A stretch of DNA of 64,000 bases from assembly GCA_900470445.1 (NCBI GenBank), contig UCAU01000009.1, positions 1 through 64,000 of the forward strand, read 5' to 3'. Positions 7,829-16,017 of the stretch are shown here, one piece after another. A model generated the notes under the pieces. The model saw only the letters and a list, made by a program, of their open reading frames with translations, was not told the origin of the DNA and searched no databases. Both the position numbers and the translations under genes were made by a program. Source of the stretch: Hyphomicrobiales bacterium. GTDB taxonomy: Bacteria > Pseudomonadota > Alphaproteobacteria > Rhizobiales > Devosiaceae. Position 1 is the stretch's first letter. Each line of letters starts with the position of its first letter.

Positions 7829-9928
7829 TTACGCCGTCTCGACGATCTCAATCCGCCCAACGCCGACCCGTCCGGCCGAAGCCAGTCGAATGCCCGTCAT
7901 GCCATAAGCGTAGCTGGCGTCCGTCGCCTCGATCAGCACCTTGCCATCGACGGCAAAGCTCAGCCGGTCACCCTTGAGCGTAAACTCAAACGAATAGGTC
8001 TTGCCGGTCTCGACCTTGAACGGCGCCCGCGCCAGCACGGTGCTGCCGAAATCCTCCTTGAGGATCACAACCTCGTCGCCCTCGAACCCGGCCGCATAGA
8101 ACCGTGCCGTGCCCTGCACACGCGCCGTCACCAGTTGCGAAATGCCCGACAGGCGCTGCACATCGGCCGTCACGCTCAGGTCACGCGCATAATAATGCCC
8201 GGTCCACAGATCGGCGTCCGTCGCCGTATGCCCCTGAATGCGGTCACCCGACTTGGTCCAGTGCCCCCGGTTCCAGGTAAAGCGCGTGATGGAGCCCAGC
8301 TCCTGCACTTCCCGCGCCGGCTCGATCACCGTCTTGCCCGCCCCGCCGATCTGGAAATCGGCCAGGAACAACCGCCCCAGGAACTTCAGCCGCCCGAAAT
8401 ATTCGATGGAGATACCCACCTCGTCGATCGCCTCATCGCCTTCCGGCACCACAAAGCTGATCTCCTGCCAGCCCTCGGCCGAGGGCACATGCCATGCGCC
8501 CGTCTCCTCAATGGCCCCGCTCATCGTCCGGCGGATGTAAGGCGCAATCCGCAGATTGCCGTCGCCATTCCACGGATCGAGCCACACCTTGAAGCTCACC
8601 GTCTGCCCGGCATCGAGCACCGGCGAGAACATCGGGCGATAGCGCTCATCGTCAAAATCGGCCCGGCGATAGAATGGCTTCCAGAATACCCGTCCGCCCT
8701 GCCCGCGCTCCAGCCGGTCAAGCTGGATTTCCAGCGATCCGCGAGAGTCCTCAGTGTGCCGCTCCGTCCCGCCCTTGAGCGTGATCTGGTTGAAGCCCTC
8801 GGTGCGGAAGCCATGCGTCGCCCCCGGCAGATCGAAATCGAACCGCACCCCGCGCCGCGTCATATCCTCCAGCCACAGCGCCGGAACATCACGCCCCGCC
8901 AATTGCAGCGCCAGCACGGTCAATTCCCGCGCAAAGCTCGGGATATCGACAATGTTGATCGACCCGACAATGCCCGACGCCACCAGGAAATCGTTGATCG
9001 GCTTGCGATACTTGTCCCAGCCCGGCTGCAGCCCCTCGAACGTGCCGACAATAGCGCCCGCATTGCCCGCATTGCAGTCCGTATCCCAGCCCGCCATGGT
9101 CGCAATCTCGACCGTGCGCGGCAGGTCGCCCTTGCCATAGAGGATCGACATAATGGTCACGCCGGCATTGGGAATGATGTGGCAAACGCCCGGATAGCGG
9201 TCATAGCCCCATTCCGCCGTCAGCATGTCGCGGCAAGCGCGCCAGTCATCGGGATTGGCCGCATAGAAGTCGATCACCGCCTGGCAAACCCGCGCATAGG
9301 TCGAGCTTGCGTCGATCGTCCCCATCGCCGTGGCGATAATCTCGTCAATCGACTTCGCCTCAAACGCCGCCGCAATCGCCGCCGCGCAGAAACGCGCTCC
9401 ATTGAGCCCGTCGCCATCATGCGCCACTGATGCCGCCATGGCCGACATATCGGCCGCCTTCTGCGGATTGCCCGGGTTCACCCAGCCCCAGCTATCGATG
9501 AAAATCTGCCCGCCGATCTGCTCGGCCACAGTCGTCCCATTCTGCGCAATCGACCCCGATTGCGGCGCAGCAATCCCCGCCCGCAGATTGCGATAAGCCG
9601 TATGCTCGGTCGAAACGCCAAACCCGCCCCACCAATACATGCCATGCTCTTCGGCGGCATAATTCAGCCACGTCTTGCCCACATCGGCCGCGCTCGCATT
9701 CAGCCCATAATCGCGCAGCGCCCGGATGAAATAGACCGGACCATTGGTGTCATCATCTGCCGCGAAGTTCTTGAAATCGCGCAGATATTGCGTCACCTCG
9801 CCATAGGTCTTCTGTATGCGCTCATAGCTCCAGATGGTCGGCTCCACTGGGGCGCCCAGGCGCACGCCAATGGCCTTGCCGATGAAGCCGGCATAGATTT
9901 TCTCAAGAATTTGGATTTCGGAGAGCAT
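7829..9928 (-). CDS. ADP-ribosylglycohydrolase-fold enzyme with C-terminal beta-sandwich domains
   Basis: A 699-aa protein with no signal peptide. Residues 1-320 have the DraG/ARH fold: DDDT at 58-61 and DTDCN at 282-286 followed by AGNAGAIVGT, the two acidic clusters that bind the paired metal ions. The usual GDxxG near the N-terminus reads GVRLG (21-25), so its Asp is missing. Residues about 350-699 are beta-rich: first a CBM-like stretch, then a LamG/concanavalin-like domain with a GKxYxFxFTLKGDRLSFAVDGK pattern. The family cleaves ADP-ribosyl or related N-/O-ribosyl bonds; given the sugar importer around it, a glycoside substrate is plausible. It is 12 nt from the second ARH gene. Confidence 0.82.
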   Translation of the reverse strand: MLSEIQILEKIYAGFIGKAIGVRLGAPVEPTIWSYERIQKTYGEVTQYLRDFKNFAADDDTNGPVYFIRALRDYGLNASAADVGKTWLNYAAEEHGMYWWGGFGVSTEHTAYRNLRAGIAAPQSGSIAQNGTTVAEQIGGQIFIDSWGWVNPGNPQKAADMSAMAASVAHDGDGLNGARFCAAAIAAAFEAKSIDEIIATAMGTIDASSTYARVCQAVIDFYAANPDDWRACRDMLTAEWGYDRYPGVCHIIPNAGVTIMSILYGKGDLPRTVEIATMAGWDTDCNAGNAGAIVGTFEGLQPGWDKYRKPINDFLVASGIVGSINIVDIPSFARELTVLALQLAGRDVPALWLEDMTRRGVRFDFDLPGATHGFRTEGFNQITLKGGTERHTEDSRGSLEIQLDRLERGQGGRVFWKPFYRRADFDDERYRPMFSPVLDAGQTVSFKVWLDPWNGDGNLRIAPYIRRTMSGAIEETGAWHVPSAEGWQEISFVVPEGDEAIDEVGISIEYFGRLKFLGRLFLADFQIGGAGKTVIEPAREVQELGSITRFTWNRGHWTKSGDRIQGHTATDADLWTGHYYARDLSVTADVQRLSGISQLVTARVQGTARFYAAGFEGDEVVILKEDFGSTVLARAPFKVETGKTYSFEFTLKGDRLSFAVDGKVLIEATDASYAYGMTGIRLASAGRVGVGRIEIVETA

Positions 9929-9940
9929 CAGAAAAGTCTT

Positions 9941-11137
9941 TCAAACAAGAGTAAGGCGAGCGCGCTGGCGCGCTTCGGCGGCTTGGTGATCGGCAGTGAG
10001 AATGGTCTTGGCCGTTTCGGTGAAGGCATCGGCCGATGCCGTCAAATCGAGCCGATTGGCGCTATCGAGCAACGCCCGGTCCTCGGCGAGGATGACGCTC
10101 TCGCCATGCAGCGCGCCAAGGATCGCCCCGGCCATCACGCCAATGGAATCCGTATCCCGCCCCGAATTGATCCCGTCTTCGATCGATACGCGGAATGCCC
10201 CGTCATTGAGTAGGCAAAAGCCCAGCGCCAGCGGCAATTCCTCGATCGCATTGAGCCGGCTGGGCCGATAGGCATCGGTCAGCCGCCCCACCCGCTCGGG
10301 GCTGTGGTTCACATCGTCCCCCATGGGCGAATATTTGGCGATTGCCGCGTGAAACGCGTCGCATACCGCCGCATGGCTCGCGCCGGTGCCGCGCAAGTCC
10401 CGCGCAATCGCGGCAATCTCCACAATGGCGTTGCGCGTGCCGTCCTTGGCCACGCCAATCGCCGCGTCGACAATGGCGTCGATGCTGGTATCAGGCACAA
10501 AAGCCGCCGCTACCGCCGCCGCCATCACCCCGGCCGCTTCCAGCCCAAAACTCTCCTGGTGTCCCGAAGCAAAGGCGATCGCCTCGTCATAGGCCGCCTT
10601 GGGGTCCGCCGCATTAGTCACGCCAATCGGCGCGATATACATAGCCGCCCCGCAATTGACCATGTTCCCGATCCCGCCCTGCCGCGGGTCGCAGGAACTC
10701 AGCTGATGCCGCTGGAAAATCCACTTTTCCGGGTAAAACAGCCGGTCGATCAACATCGCCTCGCGCTGCAATTCGGGCACCCAGCGCGGCTTCCAGGCGA
10801 TTTCGCGCACCATGCCGTCCGCCATGTCCCAGGCATCCAGATGCCGGCGCACATCGGCGTAAATGTCCATCAGCGCCAGCGTCATCAGCGTGTCGTCGGT
10901 GACAATACCGTCCCCGCGCACCCGGTTATTGCGCGCCTCGGGCGCCATATCCATCTTGTGCCAGCGCGTCTTGAGCGAGGTCACCCGGCCATAACGCGCC
11001 CGGATATCGGCCGCCGACAGCTTCTCCACCGGCGCGCCGAGCGCATCGCCCAGGGCAATGCCGTGCAACATGGCGCGGACCCGGCCGCGAAGGGAATTTG
11101 GCATGTATTCGACTTTCACTTCTGACAGTCGCCCCAC
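9941..11137 (-). CDS. ADP-ribosylglycohydrolase family protein
   Basis: A 398-aa DraG/ARH-fold hydrolase with all family metal motifs: GDALG at residues 30-34, TDDT at 80-83 and GRDTDS around 326-331 followed by GxxxGAxxG. Family members need two Mg or Mn ions and cut N- or O-glycosidic bonds of ADP-ribose-like groups. Start: GTG at 11137 has a GGAGG 7 nt upstream, but that GGAGG belongs to a palindromic repeat; ATG at 11104 (MPNSLRGRVRAML) is the alternative and gives the family's usual N-terminus. It is paired with the longer ARH gene and lies downstream of the solute-binding-protein gene. Confidence 0.85.
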   Translation of the reverse strand: MGRLSEVKVEYMPNSLRGRVRAMLHGIALGDALGAPVEKLSAADIRARYGRVTSLKTRWHKMDMAPEARNNRVRGDGIVTDDTLMTLALMDIYADVRRHLDAWDMADGMVREIAWKPRWVPELQREAMLIDRLFYPEKWIFQRHQLSSCDPRQGGIGNMVNCGAAMYIAPIGVTNAADPKAAYDEAIAFASGHQESFGLEAAGVMAAAVAAAFVPDTSIDAIVDAAIGVAKDGTRNAIVEIAAIARDLRGTGASHAAVCDAFHAAIAKYSPMGDDVNHSPERVGRLTDAYRPSRLNAIEELPLALGFCLLNDGAFRVSIEDGINSGRDTDSIGVMAGAILGALHGESVILAEDRALLDSANRLDLTASADAFTETAKTILTADHQAAEARQRARLTLV

Positions 11138-11176
11138 CCTCTATCCTCCATGGGAGGAGAGGGATGGAGGGTGAGG
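11132..11176. repeat. imperfect palindrome rich in CCCTC/GAGGG
   Basis: Arms around 11132-11149 and 11153-11176 (CACCCTCTATCCTCC against GGAGGAGAGGGATGGAGGGTG, imperfect) meet at CATGG. It lies just after the binding-protein gene and overlaps the possible GTG start of the ARH gene. It could fold as a hairpin that protects the upstream mRNA or lowers expression downstream. Confidence 0.55.
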
Positions 11177-11195
11177 CCCCTGTCGTTACTCAGTT

Positions 11196-12602
11196 CTACT
11201 TCAACACAGTCCGCGCATATTCATTGAGCCGGCTGCCGCCCGCCGCTTCCCATTCCGCGACATAGGCATCCCACTGGTCCATTCCGGCCTCGCCGGAGAT
11301 GAACTTGTAGACCCAGGCGCGGTAGACGCTTTCGGTGGCATCGAGGTCCGCCGCATAATCAGCCGGGAACACGAACGCATTGTCCGGGTTGAAATTGTCC
11401 GACACCTGCTTGAGTGAGCCTTGCGCGGCTTCGCTCATCCAGGGGGTCGGCGGCGTCCAATTGGCGGCCGCAAAGAACCGCGCATACCAGGTGCTGATCT
11501 TGTCGGTCATCGTGTAGGTGTCGCCCGACTTGGTATATTCCTCGCCTTCAAAGCCGAGGCGGTCGAGCAATTGGCCTTCCGGGCTCGCCATGAAATCAAG
11601 CAGCGCCATCACCGTGTCCTTGTGCTCGGAGAGCGAGGACATGGCAAAGCCGCGCGCTTCCTTGGATACGTCGATGGCCTGATTGCCCTGCCCGGCCGGC
11701 CCTTTGGGCGGCGCCAGCAGCACCAGTTCAGTGCCCGGATGCACCTGGCGCATCTTGCCGCCATAAATGTCGATGACCTCGGCCGACGAGCCGAAGATCA
11801 CGCCCGCCTTGCCGGTATAGAACTTGTCTTCCTTCACATCGAATTTGGACGTGATGTATTCGGGATCAAACAGGCCCTTCTCGCGCAGCGAGGCGTAGAA
11901 GGCGATCTTGTCCTTCTCCTGGCTGGTGATGCGGGCATTGACCCATTCGCCAGCCTCATTCTTCATCCAGCTCCCGGTCACGCCGAAGGCCTGGTTGAAA
12001 ATGGAATCCAGCTCATTGGTGTTGTCGGCCGTGGTCACGCCATAGGTATTGGCCACCCTGTCGCCGTCAAAATCGCCATCCTTGATGGCGGTGAACAGGG
12101 CGACATAGTCCTCAACCGTCTGCGGCGCCGGCAGGCCCGACTTTTCCAGCCAATCCTTGCGGATCACCGGCTGCGGCATGCGCGGCGGATAGACGTAAAG
12201 CAGGTAGGGATAATTGGCCAACCGCTCCACATTGTGCGGATAAAGCGCCGCCTTCAGGTTGGGCGATTTCTCGATCCAGGGCGTCAGGTCTTCGAGAATC
12301 CCCTGCTCCACCATCTTGGCGTCGCCACCCTGGAAATAGATCAGGTCTGGAATATCGCCCGACAGCAGCATGACGCTGAGCGCATCGGCATAGCCGGAGC
12401 TGGGCAGATCAACGATCTGGATATCGATCTCGGTGCCCTTGGCCGCCATCGCTGCCTCGATCCGCTCGATATGCTTCACATCGGGCGGATTGGTACTCAC
12501 CAGATCCTTGCTGACCATCCGGATCACCACCGGCTCGGCAAATGCCGGCACCATGGCAAAAGCCAGCGCAGTCGTCGCCAGCAACAGTTTCCTCATAAGC
12601 AT
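11196..12602 (-). CDS. extracellular solute-binding protein of a carbohydrate ABC importer
   Basis: A 468-aa secreted receptor. The first 22 residues form a signal peptide (MLMRKLLLATTALAFAMVPAFA, cut after AFA; no lipobox). The mature part has the family-1 binding-protein pattern: DLPSSGYADALSVMLLSGDIPDLIYF early, then WLEKSGL and the C-terminal ADYAADLDA and WVYKFISGEAGMDQWDAYVAEW. The last motif is typical of LplA-like receptors working with LplB/LplC permeases. AGGAGGA stands 7 nt before the chosen ATG. It lies between the permease and ARH genes in the same direction. Confidence 0.9.
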   Translation of the reverse strand: MLMRKLLLATTALAFAMVPAFAEPVVIRMVSKDLVSTNPPDVKHIERIEAAMAAKGTEIDIQIVDLPSSGYADALSVMLLSGDIPDLIYFQGGDAKMVEQGILEDLTPWIEKSPNLKAALYPHNVERLANYPYLLYVYPPRMPQPVIRKDWLEKSGLPAPQTVEDYVALFTAIKDGDFDGDRVANTYGVTTADNTNELDSIFNQAFGVTGSWMKNEAGEWVNARITSQEKDKIAFYASLREKGLFDPEYITSKFDVKEDKFYTGKAGVIFGSSAEVIDIYGGKMRQVHPGTELVLLAPPKGPAGQGNQAIDVSKEARGFAMSSLSEHKDTVMALLDFMASPEGQLLDRLGFEGEEYTKSGDTYTMTDKISTWYARFFAAANWTPPTPWMSEAAQGSLKQVSDNFNPDNAFVFPADYAADLDATESVYRAWVYKFISGEAGMDQWDAYVAEWEAAGGSRLNEYARTVLK

Positions 12603-12661
12603 TGCAGTCTCCTCCTAGTGTTTTTGGTTATTAGGTGTTTGGCCGACGGGTCCGGTTATTT

Positions 12662-12756
12662 TCACGGTGTCATTCCCGCGAAAGCGGGAACCTCCGTTTC
12701 CGGGTATCCGAAGCAAGAAAACAGGGGTTCCCGCTTTCGCGGGAATGGCACCGCAG
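12662..12756. repeat. pair of family 2 palindromes in inverted orientation
   Basis: TTCCCGC-GAAA-GCGGGAA at 12673-12690 and TTCCCGC-TTTC-GCGGGAA at 12728-12745. Together with flanks they form a larger inverted repeat of about 28 nt per arm with one mismatch. The block separates the permease gene from the binding-protein gene within the operon, where hairpins often allow different mRNA levels of receptor and membrane parts. Confidence 0.85.
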
Positions 12757-12787
12757 AAGGGGATTGGCGTGTGGTGGTGACGAAAAA

Positions 12788-13687
12788 TCATCCCTTCAAC
12801 GCCCCCGACATCGTCCCCTTGGTGAAGAACTTTAGAATCAGCGGGTAAATCACCAGGATCGGCACAATGGTCAGGATGATCATCCCGGCCTTGAGCGCTC
12901 GCAGATCGATCTGGCTGGCCCCGGTGTAATTGTTCGCCGCGTCCACCCCGACAATGGCCAGCTTGTCCCCGCCGATCACGAATTGCCGGAGCACCACCTG
13001 CAGTGGCCACTTGCCCTGGTCGGTGATGTAGATCATCGCCCGGAAGAACTCGTTCCAGTGGAACACGATGTAGAACAGGGTGATCGTCGCCAGCGCCGGC
13101 TTGGCTAGCGGCAGCACCACATACCAAAAGGTCTGGAACGCGTTGGAGCCGTCCAGCTCAGCCGCATCGAGCAATTCCTGCGGAATTTCCTCGAAGAACC
13201 GGATCAGGATGATCAGATACCAGGCATTGACCAGCTTGAAGAGGATCACCGACCAATAGCTGTCCAGCAGCCCCAGCCGCTTGTTGACGAAATAATCAGG
13301 GATAATGCCGGGGTCGAACACGATGGTGACCAGCACCATGATGAACAATATCCGCCGCCCCGGCAGGCCCGGCCGCGATAGCCCCCAGGCCATCAGCGCG
13401 GTGAAGATGATATTGAGCAGCGTGCCGGCCCCCGTGATGAGGATTGAATTGAGGAGCCCCGCCCGCACATTGGGGTGGTTGATCAATAGCGTCCACACAT
13501 CGAACGACAGCCCGCGCGGCAACACTTCCATGCCGCTCATCCCCGGCAACTTGACCGGATCGGACAACGACACCGCCAGCAGGTTGAGCAGCGGCTGCAC
13601 CGTCACCACTACCAAGAGCAGCAGTGTCGAAATGATGATCGCATATTCCACGCGCTCGAGCGGGGTGCGGCGATTATTGGCGGCCAT
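12788..13687 (-). CDS. carbohydrate ABC transporter permease, LplC/YtcP type
   Basis: A 299-aa inner-membrane permease with six predicted helices (the first around residues 16-38). The EAA loop reads ELLDAAELDGSNAFQTFWYVVLPLAKPALAT, and the end FFTKGTMSGALKG is the C-terminal signature of the LplC/YtcP group. Start: GTG 13690 (GTGA overlap) and ATG 13687 (TGATG overlap) are both possible; I use the ATG. It is translationally coupled to the other permease and forms a heterodimer with it by family knowledge. Confidence 0.9.
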   Translation of the reverse strand: MAANNRRTPLERVEYAIIISTLLLLVVVTVQPLLNLLAVSLSDPVKLPGMSGMEVLPRGLSFDVWTLLINHPNVRAGLLNSILITGAGTLLNIIFTALMAWGLSRPGLPGRRILFIMVLVTIVFDPGIIPDYFVNKRLGLLDSYWSVILFKLVNAWYLIILIRFFEEIPQELLDAAELDGSNAFQTFWYVVLPLAKPALATITLFYIVFHWNEFFRAMIYITDQGKWPLQVVLRQFVIGGDKLAIVGVDAANNYTGASQIDLRALKAGMIILTIVPILVIYPLILKFFTKGTMSGALKG

Positions 13688-14682
13688 CACCAGACTCCCT
13701 TGCCGGTCAGTCGTTTGGAAAACAGATGCGCCAGCAGGATCAGCAACATGCCCAGCACGGCCTTGAACAGTCCCGCCGCCGTCGCCAGCGAGTATTCCCC
13801 GGTCTGCAAGCCGATGCGGTAGACATAGGTGTCAACGATATCGATCTGGCTGCGCACCACGTCATTGGAGAAGTTGATCACCTGGTTGAGGTCGGCGCTG
13901 AGGAACATGCCGGCATTGAGGATGAACAGCGTGGCAATGGTCGGCACGATCCCCGGAATGGTCACGTAGAGGATCTTCTGCCAGCGATTGGCCCCGTCCA
14001 TTTCCGCCGCGTCATACAGCGCCTGGTCGATGGCGATGATTGCCGCCAGATAGAGCAGGCTATCCCACCCCGCCGAGCGCCACATTTCCGAAAACACCAG
14101 TACCCAGCGGATCGCGCCGGTATCGGTCATGTAGGATTTCGGCTGCCCGCCAAAGAAGCCGGTAATGTCGTTGACCACGCCATCGCTCGGTGACAAGGCC
14201 GCGATGAACACGCCGGCGATCACCACCCAGCTCAAGAAGTGCGGCAGATACACTGCCGACTGGATGAATTTGCGCAGCGATCCGCTCCGCACTTCATTCA
14301 GCATCAGCGCCACCACGATCGGCACCGGAAAGACGAACAGCATTTTCATGCCGGAAATGATCAGCGTGTTGACCAGCACCTGCCAGAACACCGGCGAGGT
14401 GAACAACACCTGGAAATGCTTCAGCCCCACCCAGATATTGGGTGGAATGATCCGCACCTGTTCGAACGCGATCTTGGCTTCCCAGATCGGCAGATAGTGA
14501 AACAGGATGAAGAAAATGATGCCCGGTGCCATCATGGCGTAATAGGGCCACCATTGCCGCACTTTCGCGCCGAATCCGCCCGTCGATGCTAACAGTCTGT
14601 TAGCAGATTCGGAGTCTTCGCGAGCGGGAACGTTCCCAATGTCAGGCGCCGCAACGCGGCGCAGCCCTGGCTTCACAACCAT
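13687..14682 (-). CDS. carbohydrate ABC transporter permease, LplB type
   Basis: A 331-aa permease with first helix about residues 47-66 (MMAPGIIFFILFHYLPI), then the LplB-like FPVPIVVALMLNE, QSAVYLPHFLSWVV and EAA loop ALYDAAEMDGANRWQKILYVTIPGI. The ATG at 14682 has a GGGAGG site and lies 12 nt after the regulator gene. The first 40 residues are unusual: their DNA holds two palindromes (14587-14605 and 14626-14637). A GTG at residue 41 (MRQWWPYY) would give a more typical short N-terminus and place the palindromes upstream of the gene. I keep 14682 but the start is uncertain. Confidence 0.85.
   Translation of the reverse strand: MVVKPGLRRVAAPDIGNVPAREDSESANRLLASTGGFGAKVRQWWPYYAMMAPGIIFFILFHYLPIWEAKIAFEQVRIIPPNIWVGLKHFQVLFTSPVFWQVLVNTLIISGMKMLFVFPVPIVVALMLNEVRSGSLRKFIQSAVYLPHFLSWVVIAGVFIAALSPSDGVVNDITGFFGGQPKSYMTDTGAIRWVLVFSEMWRSAGWDSLLYLAAIIAIDQALYDAAEMDGANRWQKILYVTIPGIVPTIATLFILNAGMFLSADLNQVINFSNDVVRSQIDIVDTYVYRIGLQTGEYSLATAAGLFKAVLGMLLILLAHLFSKRLTGKGVW
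14587..14605. promoter_or_regulatory. 19-bp perfect palindrome TGCTAACAG-T-CTGTTAGCA
   Basis: TGCTAACAGTCTGTTAGCA has 9-nt arms around a central T. It lies in the 5' part of the first permease gene and encodes residues about 26-32. The length and symmetry suit a dimeric regulator site. No second copy was noticed in the window. Confidence 0.5.
14626..14637. promoter_or_regulatory. candidate LacI-family operator GGGAACGTTCCC
   Basis: A perfect 12-bp palindrome with an ACGT centre, as in many LacI-type operators. It matches GGGAACGTTACC at 15784-15795 upstream of the regulator gene except for one base. It lies 45 nt inside the first permease gene as annotated. Confidence 0.6.
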
Positions 14683-14694
14683 CCTCAGTCCTCC

Positions 14695-15741
14695 CTACCC
14701 CGCCGCAACGCGCTTGGGGGCTGGCACCGACAGATCGGCGAGTGAACCTCGCTCTATCAGCCGGCACGGCATATAGATCCGGCCATGTTCGGGCCGGTGT
14801 TCGATTTCGTCGAAGAGCTGTTCCACTGCCCGCACGCCGATTTCTCGGCCCGGCTTGGCAATCGTGGTCAGCCCCGGCCAGGCAAATTCGCCCGACGGAA
14901 TGCCGTCAAAGCCGATGATCGATACATCTGCCGGGCAATTTAGCCCCGCCTCGCGCACCGCCATCATGGCGCCCAGCGCCATCATGTCATTGGCTGCAAA
15001 TACACAGACATGCCCGACATGCGGCCGCTCCAGCAGTCGCCGCATTGCCTCGCGCCCGCCCTCGACAGTGTATTCGCCATCTTCCATGGCCAATATGCCA
15101 GGGTCGATATCGCGCTCCACGCAATGCTCATGCACCGCCCGCAAGAACCGTGCCCGCGCCAGTCGCGACTTCGGTCCAACGATAAAGCTTGGTGCAGAAT
15201 GTCCTTTTGAAACAAGATGATCCATCCCAAGCCTCACGGCCTGGGTGATATCCGATCCAACGCTCGATATGTCAGCAAACCGCTCGGCGCTCGATCCGAT
15301 GAACACGAATGGCAGCCCAAAACGGTGGTGGTCGTCGAAATTATCGGCCACCGGATTGATGATCGCGCCATCCACCCGCGCCCGCCGCAGCGTGCCGATA
15401 TGGGTGGCTTCCTTGGCCGCATCCCAATCGGATGAGAACACCAAAAGCGACGCCCCACTCTCCGCCGCCCGGTCCTGTGCGCCGCGCGCCACCTCGCCCC
15501 AGAACGGATTAGTGATATCGGGAATGACCAGCCCCAGCATGCCCGAACGGCCCGATCGCATGCCCACCGCAAGGTGGTTGCGCTCATAGCCCGTCGCCGC
15601 CGCCGCGCGCAAAACCCGCTCGCGCGTCTCGTCATTGATATTGTCCGAACCGGCAAGCGCGCGCGCCGCCGTGCTCTTGGACACGCCAGCGCGTTCTGCC
15701 ACATCAATGATGGTCGGCCGACGATTGCGGCTGCTGTTCAT
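14695..15741 (-). CDS. LacI-family transcriptional regulator
   Basis: A 348-aa repressor-type regulator. The N-terminal helix-turn-helix (TIIDVAERAGVSKSTAARAL, residues 10-29) is followed by the hinge (ERNHLAVGMRSGRSGMLGLVIPDITNPFWGEV) and a periplasmic-binding-like effector domain (GFDGIPSGEFAWPGLTTI near residue 260). It is the first gene of the minus-strand sugar locus, 12 nt before the LplB-like permease, so it likely controls that operon and itself through the two GGGAACGTT palindromes. The effector is probably the imported sugar or a breakdown product. Confidence 0.92.
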   Translation of the reverse strand: MNSSRNRRPTIIDVAERAGVSKSTAARALAGSDNINDETRERVLRAAAATGYERNHLAVGMRSGRSGMLGLVIPDITNPFWGEVARGAQDRAAESGASLLVFSSDWDAAKEATHIGTLRRARVDGAIINPVADNFDDHHRFGLPFVFIGSSAERFADISSVGSDITQAVRLGMDHLVSKGHSAPSFIVGPKSRLARARFLRAVHEHCVERDIDPGILAMEDGEYTVEGGREAMRRLLERPHVGHVCVFAANDMMALGAMMAVREAGLNCPADVSIIGFDGIPSGEFAWPGLTTIAKPGREIGVRAVEQLFDEIEHRPEHGRIYMPCRLIERGSLADLSVPAPKRVAAG

Positions 15742-16017
15742 AAACCCATCCCAAATGGCTTCTGGTCGGCCATTTCAATTGATGGGAACGTTACCGCGAA
15801 TCCAAACCAAGTCAATAACTTTGTGCCGCTACTTCGGTCGCCTGCCAAAACCCAATCAAAATCAAAACCTTACCGCATGTGCAAAACCACGCCCACTGGT
15901 TGGCAGATTGCAGCACACCAGACTCGCGGGCAGCTTCCCATCTCCGATCACAACAAAATTCCTGGAAATTTCACTCAAGCCCATGATTTTGTCGCACCCA
16001 TCATCAAAGGATTGCCG
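15742..16017. promoter_or_regulatory. divergent promoter region with LacI-type operator
   Basis: A 276-nt gap between the LacI-type gene (leftwards) and the serine hydrolase gene (rightwards). GGGAACGTTACC at 15784-15795, 43 nt before the regulator start, is a near copy of the palindrome at 14626-14637 and is the best operator candidate. The rest is AT-richer than its surroundings, as expected of promoters, and shows no supported gene. Confidence 0.6.

Noticed and set aside
7721-9430. Long open frame on the plus strand opposite the ARH gene
   Set aside because: It is rich in Arg, His and Pro as expected for the antisense frame of a GC-rich gene, and has no recognisable domain.
15574-16017. 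N-terminal extension of the serine hydrolase frame
   Set aside because: It runs through the LacI gene start and operator region; the signal peptide and ribosome-binding site support the start at 16018.
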